This document shows, one piece after another, positions 1-5,168 of a DNA stretch of 5,168 nt. The first letter of the stretch is position 1; each line of letters opens with the position of its first letter. The notes under the pieces are model-generated. The model was not told the origin of the DNA. It made no database searches and saw only the letters and a list, made by a program, of their open reading frames with translations. The position numbers and the translations under genes were made by a program. This DNA comes from an uncultured bacterium (GTDB lineage Bacteria > Desulfobacterota > Binatia > HRBIN30). The stretch covers positions 1 to 5,168 of the forward strand of contig CALJUJ010000246.1 of assembly GCA_937975525.1 (NCBI GenBank), in the 5' to 3' direction.

Positions 1-1
1 T

Positions 2-244
2 CCACACCGGCGGTATTTGTTCGTGAGCTTGCGGTCCTCCGAAGAACTGGCGAGATTTCGCATCGATCCCGAGAACGGCAACTCGACATAGATAAATGCC
101 ACCCCCCTCGGTGGAAACGATCTCGAGGGCGTCGCCCGCATCGATGCACTCGGCGAAATCCTGACGAGCGACGAGAGCGGGCCACACATCCGTCGCTACG
201 GTTGGCCGGGCGGAGCCGCTGTCGGCGCGGTCGCGGTACCCGCC
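2..244 (+). pseudogene. Upstream in-frame part of the phytase-like gene, interrupted by TAG at 89-91
   Basis: This stretch is in the same frame as the coding region that starts at 245. From 92 to 244 it reads as typical esterase-like phytase sequence: a GGNDLEGVARIDALG segment followed by ILTSDESGPHIRRYGWP, the expected first strands of the domain. There is no ATG, GTG or TTG in frame between 92 and 244 (only a CTG at 161), so a normal start cannot account for it. Upstream of the TAG, the same frame gives YLFVSLRSSEELARF then RIDPENG, which resembles a beta-propeller blade and could be the true N-terminal side of the same protein. Seen: open frame, coding-like residues on both sides, one stop. 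Inferred: a nonsense mutation, a sequencing or assembly error, or the end of a separate propeller gene next to a decayed start. Base composition near 80-100 is more AT-rich than the rest. The left end is cut by the window. Confidence 0.5.
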
Positions 245-1771
245 GTGTTCGCCAATGCGCGCAACAATCTGAGCCTCGAATCGCTCGCCTGGGACCCGAC
301 CACCGAGCGCCTGTGGACGGCCAACGAAGAGGCGCTCGCCAGCGACGGTCCCGTGGCGAGCTTCGTCGCCGGAACGACGGTCCGGCTGCAGCGCTTCGAT
401 GCGGCGCTGCAGGCCGACGGTCAATGGCCGTACACCACCGACGCGCTACCGGGCGACATCCAACAACCGGGACGCGACATCGAAGCAAGCGGCGTCACCG
501 AGCTGATCGCCTTGCCCGACGGGGGATTGCTCGCCCTCGAGCGTGCCGCCGGCGGCGGCGCCGCGATTCGGCACCGGCTGTACGAGGTCGACGTCACGGG
601 CGCCAGCGACAGCTCGGGGGTACCTGCGCTCGACGGCGCCGCGTTCACGCCCGCCGCGAAGGAGCTGGTGTGGGAGGGCTCGCTTCTCTTCACGAATCTC
701 GATGGCGCTGCCCTCGGGCGAACGTTGGACGACGGCAGCCGCAGTCTGCTGTTGGTGAGCGACAACGGCGGCGGCCTCAATCAAGTGCTCTACGCGCTCA
801 GGCTGCGCCCCCTCGTCTGCGGCGACGGCATCGCCGGCGGGTCCGAGGAGTGCGACGACGGCAACACCGAAGACGGAGATGGGTGCAGCGGCGGGTGCCT
901 GCTCGAGCGGTGCGGCGACGGCCTCGTCAACGGCGGCGGGGAGCGCTGTGACGACGGCAACCTCGACGTCGGCGACGGCTGCGACGACGAGTGCCGCTGG
1001 GAACGCGACGTACGCAAGTGCCAGGAAGCCGTCGCCAAAGCCGGGCGCGTGCTGCTGGAAAGCCGGGTCAAGGCGTTGCAGAGCTGCCGCAACCGTCTTC
1101 TCGCGGGCAAGGAGCTGTTTCGCGCCGACGCTCCGCAGGCGCCGATCGCCGGTCCGGCCGAGTGCCCGACCGAGGTGCGTGCCGCGCGGGCCATCGCCCG
1201 CAGCCAGACGCGGGCGCACCGCTTCGTCGAGCGCAAGTGCGACGACCATGCGCTGACCTTGTTGAGCGCCTGTGCCGCGACGGTGGGAGGGCTGATCGAC
1301 GCCGATCTGGAGTCCGGCTGCCTGATCCTCACCCATGCATCCACTGCCGATACCGTCGTCGACACCCAGTACGGCGATCCGATCGCGAGCTCGCAACGCG
1401 CGCTTCGTCGCTGCCAGGAAACCATCGCCAAGGCGGGCTGGAAGCTGACCCGCACCGAGCTCGCGGCGCGGCAGGCGTGCCGCAACCAATGGAACCGGGG
1501 ACGCCTGCTCTACGCCGATGCCGACCGCACGCAGGTGTTGGCAAGCCCGCAGGAGTGCTCCACGGAGCGGCGCACCGAGCGCAAGCTCGAGCGCGCCGGC
1601 GCGACGTTGCGCCGCGCGGTGGCACGACGCTGCGACGACGCCGGCATCGCGGCGATCGGCGGTCTATGTGCGGAGAGCGTCGACGACATCGTCGCGCCCG
1701 ACGGGGCAACCGGTTGCCTGGTCGCCGCGGCCCGCACGGCGGTCGACGCGGTCCTCGCCACCCAGTACTGA
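245..1771 (+). CDS. Esterase/phytase-like domain protein with two DUF4215 repeats and tandem six-Cys C-terminal modules
   Basis: The formal ORF starts at GTG 245, but the domain begins further upstream, so this start is probably not the native N-terminus and any signal peptide would lie left of it. Numbering from 245, residues 1-187 match the esterase-like phytase family (PF13449 type): NLSLESLAWDP with TANEEAL near 8-30, GVTELIALPDGGLLALER at 83-100, RLYEVDV at 111-117, and SLLLVSDNGGG at 167-177. Residues 192-250 hold two DUF4215 repeats. Residues 253-508 hold two copies of a Lys/Arg/Ala-rich, probably helical module with six cysteines each. The many paired cysteines point to an oxidising location outside the cytoplasm. 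No C-terminal sorting signal or anchor is visible; the protein ends at the end of the second module (ATQY). Family knowledge: PF13449 members are predicted hydrolases or propellers, mostly without proven substrate, so phytase activity should not be assumed. The gene converges on the histidine kinase gene, 11 bases away. No Shine-Dalgarno sequence supports GTG 245. Confidence 0.85.
   Translation: MFANARNNLSLESLAWDPTTERLWTANEEALASDGPVASFVAGTTVRLQRFDAALQADGQWPYTTDALPGDIQQPGRDIEASGVTELIALPDGGLLALERAAGGGAAIRHRLYEVDVTGASDSSGVPALDGAAFTPAAKELVWEGSLLFTNLDGAALGRTLDDGSRSLLLVSDNGGGLNQVLYALRLRPLVCGDGIAGGSEECDDGNTEDGDGCSGGCLLERCGDGLVNGGGERCDDGNLDVGDGCDDECRWERDVRKCQEAVAKAGRVLLESRVKALQSCRNRLLAGKELFRADAPQAPIAGPAECPTEVRAARAIARSQTRAHRFVERKCDDHALTLLSACAATVGGLIDADLESGCLILTHASTADTVVDTQYGDPIASSQRALRRCQETIAKAGWKLTRTELAARQACRNQWNRGRLLYADADRTQVLASPQECSTERRTERKLERAGATLRRAVARRCDDAGIAAIGGLCAESVDDIVAPDGATGCLVAAARTAVDAVLATQY
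818..994 (+). repeat. Two DUF4215-type Cys-rich repeats (protein-level)
   Basis: Two adjacent protein repeats sit at residues 192-218 and 223-250 of the ORF from 245. Both follow the pattern CGDG, a short Gly-rich stretch, E-x-CDDGN, three residues, GDGC, three residues, C. The first reads CGDGIAGG then EECDDGNTEDGDGCSGGC, and the second CGDGLVNG then ERCDDGNLDVGDGCDDEC. This is the signature of the DUF4215 family (myxobacterial cysteine-rich repeat), common in exported proteins of Deltaproteobacteria in the broad sense. The regularly spaced Asp and Asn residues could bind calcium, which is inference. The repeats lie exactly between the phytase-like domain and the helical modules, like a spacer or stalk. 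Confidence 0.88.
1001..1768 (+). repeat. Tandem pair of six-cysteine helical modules (protein-level duplication)
   Basis: Module A covers about residues 253-378 (bases 1001-1378) and module B about 384-508 (1394-1768), offset by about 131 codons. Cysteines fall at 259, 281, 307, 332, 343 and 359 in A, and at 390, 412, 438, 463, 475 and 491 in B. The spacings are 22, 26, 25, 11, 16 against 22, 26, 25, 12, 16. Shared landmarks are CQE-xx-AKAG at the first Cys, CRN at the second, a Pro-x-Glu-Cys at the third, RxCDD at the fourth, SGC or TGC at the sixth, and TQY at the end. The DNA around the first landmark (1019 and 1412) is also similar, which indicates an internal duplication that has since diverged. 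I recognise the general style from DUF4215-containing proteins of related bacteria but cannot name a domain. Function unknown; three disulfides per module is an inference. Confidence 0.85.
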
Positions 1772-1782
1772 AGCTGGGGCAA

Positions 1783-4239
1783 TCAGGCGCTCAGACGCGC
1801 GACGGCGCCGTCGCCGGCGGGCAACCAGAAGCGAAACGTCGACCCGACGCCCACCTCGCTCTCGACCTCGATGTTGCCGCCGAGCATGCCGGCGAAGCGT
1901 TGGGCGATGTTGAGTCCGAGACCGACCCCCTTGCAGCCGTTCGTCTTCGTACCCTTCACTTGGCGAAACGGCTCGAAGATCGCGGCGAGCTCGGCCGCTG
2001 GGATTCCGACGCCGGTATCGCGCACGCGGAATTCCACCCCGCGGTTGCGGGCTTCGGCGCTGATCTCGACACGACCCGACTCGGTGAACTTCAACGCGTT
2101 GCCGAGGAGGTTCTTGAGAACGACCTTGGTCTTCTCGCGGTCGGTGTGAAGTTGGGGAAGGTCCTCTGCTGGGGCGAAGCGCACGGCGACGTCGCCCGCG
2201 CGCTGGTCGATCCACGGACGGGCCTCCGCCTCGAGCTCCCAGAACAACTCGTCGACGCCGACGTCCTCCGAGCGGACCGCCGTGCGGCCCGCTTCCAGGC
2301 GACCGAAGTCCAACGTCTCGTTGATGTGTTCGAGCAGTTGGTGTGCCTGTTGATCCATCCGCTGCAGGGTATCGCGTTGCTCGTCCGAGAGGTCGCCGAA
2401 CGTGCCGTCGAGCATGAGCTCGTTGTAGCCGAGGATGACGTTGAGCGGGCTGCGCAGCTCGTGGGACACGGCGGACACGAAATCCGACTTGAGCGCATTG
2501 GCGTGCTCGAGCTCGCGCACCAGCTGGGCGTTCTCGAGGGCGAGCGAGACGAGGTGGGCAAAGCCCCTGGCGGCGCGTACCTGCTCGGAACTGGGTCGGC
2601 GCCGCGAGCGATAGCACGCCGTCTGGAAGCCGATCATGCGATCGCCCCGCCACAGCGCCAGGACGCCGAGGGTGCGCACCCCCGAGTCGCGAAACTGCCG
2701 AAACCAAGCCCGGGCCTCACCGCCGTCGCGGTCGATCCAGGAGTCGAGCGAGCGCCCTTCGCCGCGATCGTCGAGATCGACGGCGATCCATTTCTCGCGG
2801 CGCAACTGCGCCAGGAGCCCGGGCATCCAGACCCGGGGCAGGCGCATCGCCACCAACGCCGGCCAGAAATCGACGGGGTCGCCGATGCCACCGATCGCGA
2901 CGTAGGCTTCCTCACCCTCGCGCAAGAGAAACGTCTGCGTGCTGTCGCAGCCGAGCACGTCGCGGGTGAGGCGGCAGGCGCGGTCGAGGAGCGGCGTGGT
3001 GCCGCGCATTTCCAGCAGCTCGCGGCCGATCCGCGCCAGCGTATCGGAAAGGTGCAACTCGCGGCGCAGCTCGCGCTCCGCCTGCTTTGCAGCCGACATG
3101 TCGCGCATCACCGTCGAGTAGGCTTCGACCTCGCCGCGCAGGTTCTTGTGGGCGATGACGACCTGGGACATGGGGATCTCGCGGCCATCGCCTGCGAGGA
3201 TGGCGGTTTCTCCGCTCCACACGCCGAAGCGATCGGCCTGCGGCAGCGCCTCCTCGCGCACGCGCGCCGCCGCCCAGCGCGGATAGCGCGCCAACGACGG
3301 CGCGGCCTCGGACGCAGCGGGGCGAGCACCGGAATCGCCAAGGGAAGGAGCACCGGAGTCGTCAAGCGAAGCAGCGACGCCAGCCGCGGCGGCGCCTCGA
3401 GTCGCCACGATGCTTGCACCGGAGCGCTCGTCGATCGCACGACTCGCAGCGTTCTCGTACAGCAGCGAGGCGTCCTTGGACACGATTCGGATGACGTCGG
3501 GTGACGCTTCGAGGACGTCGCGCAGGCGCTGCTGCGACTGCAGGGCAACGGTCAGGCGACGAGCGGCCTCGGTGGCATGGGTTTCCGCAGCGCGAGCCTG
3601 CAGCAGCAGCGACGCCTGCGCCTGGACGGCGCGCAGGCGCAGCGAATGGCCGATCAGCGACACGGCCACCGCGGGCACCACGGCGAGCGGCCAGCTCATG
3701 GTCTCGAAGTCGGCGGGCGTCGCCAGGCGCACGAAGTAGAAGCCACCGATCGCAACGGCGAGCAGCCGCGCCAGCCAGGGCGTCGACAGCACGAGGAAGC
3801 CGCACGCCACGACGATCAGGCACAACACCGCGACGCACTGGTGGCTGGACGCCAGCCAGGCAGGGGAAAGGAAATCCGCGACCACCAGCAAGCCGCAGAG
3901 CGCCAGCATGCGGTGGGCTCGCTCACCCTCGATCTCGTGCCGCCGCTGGTCGATGGTGCTGATGGTCAGGCAAGCGGAGCTGACCATCGCCACCAGCGCG
4001 AGAGAAAGCCCCTGCGGTGGTGCCATGAACAGCCAGCGCAGCGGCGCCAGGACGGAGTAGAGGACGGCCAGAGCCAAGGTGATCGGCGGCAACGCGGCGG
4101 CCGACGACGCGGCGAGCAGCCGCGCCTCTTCGAGCACCTGTGACGCCGAATCGATCGGCGCCGCACCGCGCCGAGCCTCTGCCTGCAACGACTCCGCCGA
4201 GAACATCATCACCCCGGGAAACAGCAAGCGACGTGCCAC
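1783..4239 (-). CDS. Membrane-bound sensor histidine kinase (6 TM, PAS, GAF-like, HisKA, HATPase_c)
   Basis: The 818-residue protein autophosphorylates on His and should pass the phosphate to an unidentified response regulator. Residues 1-50 are soluble. About six hydrophobic helices follow, near 52-72, 77-95, 111-130, 135-152, 155-172 and 183-200. A coiled linker covers about 203-240. A PAS domain runs from VLEASPDVIRIV (242-253) to about 382, with a low-complexity insertion near 273-317. A GAF-like region lies at about 398-572. HisKA contains SAVSHELRSPLN with the phospho-acceptor His593. HATPase_c shows the N box KNLLGNALKFT (Asn714), G1 box DTGVGIP (741-747), F box IFEPFRQ and G2 box GVGLGLNIA (771-779), so all catalytic boxes are intact. 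There is no receiver domain, and no regulator gene lies nearby. The stop is TGA. The start is the GTG at 4239, the most upstream start after an in-frame stop at 4255-4257; ATG at 4209 or 4206 (residues 11-12) is a plausible alternative. Neither has a clear Shine-Dalgarno sequence. The signal is unknown. Confidence 0.95.
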   Translation of the reverse strand: MARRLLFPGVMMFSAESLQAEARRGAAPIDSASQVLEEARLLAASSAAALPPITLALAVLYSVLAPLRWLFMAPPQGLSLALVAMVSSACLTISTIDQRRHEIEGERAHRMLALCGLLVVADFLSPAWLASSHQCVAVLCLIVVACGFLVLSTPWLARLLAVAIGGFYFVRLATPADFETMSWPLAVVPAVAVSLIGHSLRLRAVQAQASLLLQARAAETHATEAARRLTVALQSQQRLRDVLEASPDVIRIVSKDASLLYENAASRAIDERSGASIVATRGAAAAGVAASLDDSGAPSLGDSGARPAASEAAPSLARYPRWAAARVREEALPQADRFGVWSGETAILAGDGREIPMSQVVIAHKNLRGEVEAYSTVMRDMSAAKQAERELRRELHLSDTLARIGRELLEMRGTTPLLDRACRLTRDVLGCDSTQTFLLREGEEAYVAIGGIGDPVDFWPALVAMRLPRVWMPGLLAQLRREKWIAVDLDDRGEGRSLDSWIDRDGGEARAWFRQFRDSGVRTLGVLALWRGDRMIGFQTACYRSRRRPSSEQVRAARGFAHLVSLALENAQLVRELEHANALKSDFVSAVSHELRSPLNVILGYNELMLDGTFGDLSDEQRDTLQRMDQQAHQLLEHINETLDFGRLEAGRTAVRSEDVGVDELFWELEAEARPWIDQRAGDVAVRFAPAEDLPQLHTDREKTKVVLKNLLGNALKFTESGRVEISAEARNRGVEFRVRDTGVGIPAAELAAIFEPFRQVKGTKTNGCKGVGLGLNIAQRFAGMLGGNIEVESEVGVGSTFRFWLPAGDGAVARLSA
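1799..1814. repeat. 16-bp perfect palindrome at the convergent gene ends
   Basis: GCGACGGCGCCGTCGC is its own reverse complement. As RNA it could fold into a six-pair GC stem (GCGACG/CGTCGC) with a GCGC tetraloop. It lies within the last codons of the histidine kinase gene and 28 bases past the stop of the phytase-like gene. Because the intergenic gap is only 11 bases and holds no hairpin, this is the best nearby candidate for a terminator of the + strand transcript. There is no T tract on either side, so an intrinsic terminator is not established; in a GC-rich coding region it may be chance. Confidence 0.35.
3324..3371 (-). repeat. 24-bp tandem repeat (2 copies) inside the kinase PAS domain
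   Basis: On the + strand two adjacent 24-base units, 3324-3347 and 3348-3371, both begin GAGCACCGGA and end GAAG, and differ at three positions. On the coding strand they encode the octapeptides SLDDSGAP and SLGDSGAR (residues 291-306 of the kinase). The length is a multiple of three, so the frame is kept. The repeat lies in an Ala/Ser/Gly-rich insertion of about 45 residues between the first PAS strands (ending LYENAASRAIDE) and the YPRWAAARVREEA helix. It looks like a flexible loop grown by in-frame duplication. Confidence 0.85.
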
Positions 4240-4364
4240 GATTGGTCCAGTGGTTCATGCGACCGGCTCGATCCATCCGTCGCCGCACCGGCAGTCATTT
4301 TCTCGTCGGGCGTTGACGATCGTCCGGTTCCCGCGGCGGCAGCGGATTCTGCTACGCTGCCGGC
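4240..4364. promoter_or_regulatory. Divergent intergenic region between the kinase gene and rarA
   Basis: This 125-base region must hold the promoters for both the kinase (- strand) and rarA (+ strand), since the genes are transcribed away from each other. It contains a perfect 10-bp palindrome GACGATCGTC at 4315-4324, loosely flanked by CGGG (4307-4310) and CCCG (4330-4333), which could be an operator but may be chance. No Shine-Dalgarno sequence is evident in front of either start codon. I could not identify a convincing -35/-10 pair for the kinase. No small ORF or RNA gene is visible here. Confidence 0.5.
4350..4358 (+). promoter_or_regulatory. Candidate extended -10 element placing a leaderless start on rarA
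   Basis: TGCTACGCT matches the extended -10 layout TG-n-TAnnnT. Its final T is at 4358, six bases separate it from the A of the rarA ATG (4365), and transcription would be expected to begin at or next to that ATG. This agrees with the absence of a Shine-Dalgarno sequence before rarA. A weak -35 such as TTCCCG at 4328-4333 is 19 bases upstream. The TAnnnT-before-ATG arrangement is known for leaderless genes in several GC-rich bacteria. The motif is short, so the call is tentative. Confidence 0.4.
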
Positions 4365-5168
4365 ATGACCAAGCGCAGCCGCGGAGCCTCGGGGCCGGAT
4401 CTCTTCGCGGCCCCGGCCGAGCGCCGTCGCCGCGAGCAGGCCCCGCTGGCCGAACGCATGCGGCCCCGACGCCTCGACGAAGTGGTCGGCCAGCAACACC
4501 TGGTCGGCCCTGGGCGCCTGGTCGAGCGCATCGTCGCCAGCGGCCGTCTCGGCTCGCTGATCCTCTGGGGCCCGCCGGGCACCGGCAAGACGACGCTCGC
4601 CGGCGTCATCGCGGCATCGACCGACGCCGAGTTCGTGCGCTTCTCGGCCGTGCTTTCCGGCGTCCGCGAGCTCCGCGACGTCATCGATGCAGCCGACCGG
4701 CGCCTCGCCGAGCTCGGCCGCCAGACGGTGCTCTTCGTCGACGAGATCCATCGCTTCAACAAGGCGCAGCAGGACGCCTTCCTACCGCACGTGGAGAACG
4801 GCACGATCGTGTTGATCGGCGCCACCACCGAGAATCCGTCCTTCGAAGTGATCGCCCCCCTGCTGTCGCGAGCTTCCGTGTTGACCCTCGAGCCACTCAC
4901 GGTCGACGACCTGACCGCGCTCGTCGACCGTGCGCTGGACGACCGCGAGCGCGGGCTCGGCGACGGCGGCTGGACGATCGAAGCCGATGCCCGCGCATTT
5001 CTCGTCCAACGGGCCCACGGGGATGCGCGCAGCGCGCTCAATCTACTCGAAGCGAGCACCCGCCTGGCCAGCGCTCGCGGCGCCGGTCGCCTCTCGATCG
5101 ACGTCGTCGAGGAGGCCGCGCAGCAGGGCGCCGTGCGCTACGACAAGGCCGGCGACGAGCACTTCAAC
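4365..5168 (+). CDS. rarA: Replication-associated recombination protein RarA (MgsA), N-terminal 268 residues, cut by window end
   Basis: RarA is a cytoplasmic AAA+ ATPase of the clamp-loader-like group, related to eukaryotic WRNIP1/Mgs1, that acts at stalled replication forks and interacts with SSB. Visible landmarks are the RarA N-terminal signature PLAERMRPRRLDEVVGQQHL (27-46), Walker A GPPGTGKTT (69-77), SAVLSGVRELRD (94-105), Walker B VLFVDEIHRFNKAQQDAFLP (122-141), sensor 1 IGATTENPSFE (151-161), arginine finger in LLSRA (Arg169), and sensor 2 GDARSALNLLE (219-229, Arg222). The frame is still open at the window end with VRYDKAGDEHFN, the point where the C-terminal tetramerisation part begins. 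Full-length relatives have about 430-450 residues, so roughly 60 percent is present. The start at ATG 4365 keeps the usual short leader with a DLF motif (12-14); a later ATG (residue 32) would cut into the conserved part. Among AAA+ relatives, the ATTENPSF and HRFNKAQQDAFLP motifs make RarA clearly preferable to RuvB or DnaX. Confidence 0.96.
   Translation, partial: MTKRSRGASGPDLFAAPAERRRREQAPLAERMRPRRLDEVVGQQHLVGPGRLVERIVASGRLGSLILWGPPGTGKTTLAGVIAASTDAEFVRFSAVLSGVRELRDVIDAADRRLAELGRQTVLFVDEIHRFNKAQQDAFLPHVENGTIVLIGATTENPSFEVIAPLLSRASVLTLEPLTVDDLTALVDRALDDRERGLGDGGWTIEADARAFLVQRAHGDARSALNLLEASTRLASARGAGRLSIDVVEEAAQQGAVRYDKAGDEHFN

Noticed and set aside
818..994. The Cys/Asp-rich segment as an EF-hand or dockerin-type calcium repeat.
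   Set aside because: The spacing and CGDG/CDDGN/GDGC pattern fit DUF4215; the loop geometry of EF-hand or dockerin is not present.
446..1489. A 347-residue open frame on the - strand opposite the phytase-like gene.
   Set aside because: It shows no domain or motif, and the opposite frame encodes clear conserved motifs and repeats. It is a GC-bias shadow.
1664..2707. A 347-residue open frame on the - strand overlapping the kinase HisKA/HATPase region.
   Set aside because: It is Arg-rich and low in complexity, and it overlaps the kinase catalytic boxes in a different frame.
991..3504. An 837-residue open frame on the + strand running through the end of the phytase-like gene and most of the kinase gene.
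   Set aside because: It crosses two well-supported genes, has Arg/Ala/Gly-rich content without recognisable domains, and is the expected shadow of GC-rich codons on the kinase antisense strand.
4313..4318. TTGACG as a sigma-70-type -35 box for rarA.
   Set aside because: At 16-18 bases downstream there is only GC-rich sequence with no -10-like hexamer. The -10-like TACGCT is 34 bases away, too far to pair with it.
4209..4751. A 180-residue open frame on the - strand opposite the start of rarA.
   Set aside because: rarA motifs on the + strand are unmistakable, and this frame would also overlap the start of the kinase gene.

Overview
The window is GC-rich DNA with strong GC bias at third codon positions and long shadow reading frames on both strands. 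It holds three protein genes: a secreted-type esterase/phytase-like protein (+ strand, 5' end problematic), a membrane-bound hybrid-sensor histidine kinase (- strand), and the start of the AAA+ ATPase gene rarA (+ strand, cut by the window end). The pairing of a propeller-like domain with DUF4215 Cys-rich repeats and tandem Cys-containing helical modules is a style I associate with Deltaproteobacteria in the old broad sense (Myxococcota, Binatota and relatives). That placement is inference from style only, as the window contains no marker RNA.

Layout. Positions 1-1771 carry the esterase/phytase-like gene. Its frame clearly codes upstream of the first usable start (GTG at 245), back to about position 92, but a TAG at 89-91 separates this from more coding-looking sequence reaching the left edge. 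The protein runs from the phytase-like domain, through two DUF4215 repeats, into two tandem copies of a roughly 125-residue module with six cysteines at almost identical spacing. Positions 1783-4239 (- strand) hold an 818-residue histidine kinase that converges on the first gene with only 11 bases between the stop codons. Its order is about six membrane helices, a coiled linker, a PAS domain with a low-complexity insertion, a GAF-like domain, HisKA and HATPase_c. Positions 4240-4364 are a divergent intergenic region. From 4365 to the window end is the N-terminal 268 residues of RarA.

The genes do not form an obvious pathway. The kinase has no receiver domain and no response regulator beside it in the window, rarA is a housekeeping replication/recombination gene, and the first gene encodes an apparently exported protein. 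I see no mobile element, CRISPR array, tRNA or rRNA. The features most worth a second look are the tandem six-cysteine modules, the in-frame TAG in the first gene, the 24-bp tandem repeat that has expanded the kinase PAS domain, and a possible leaderless promoter for rarA.
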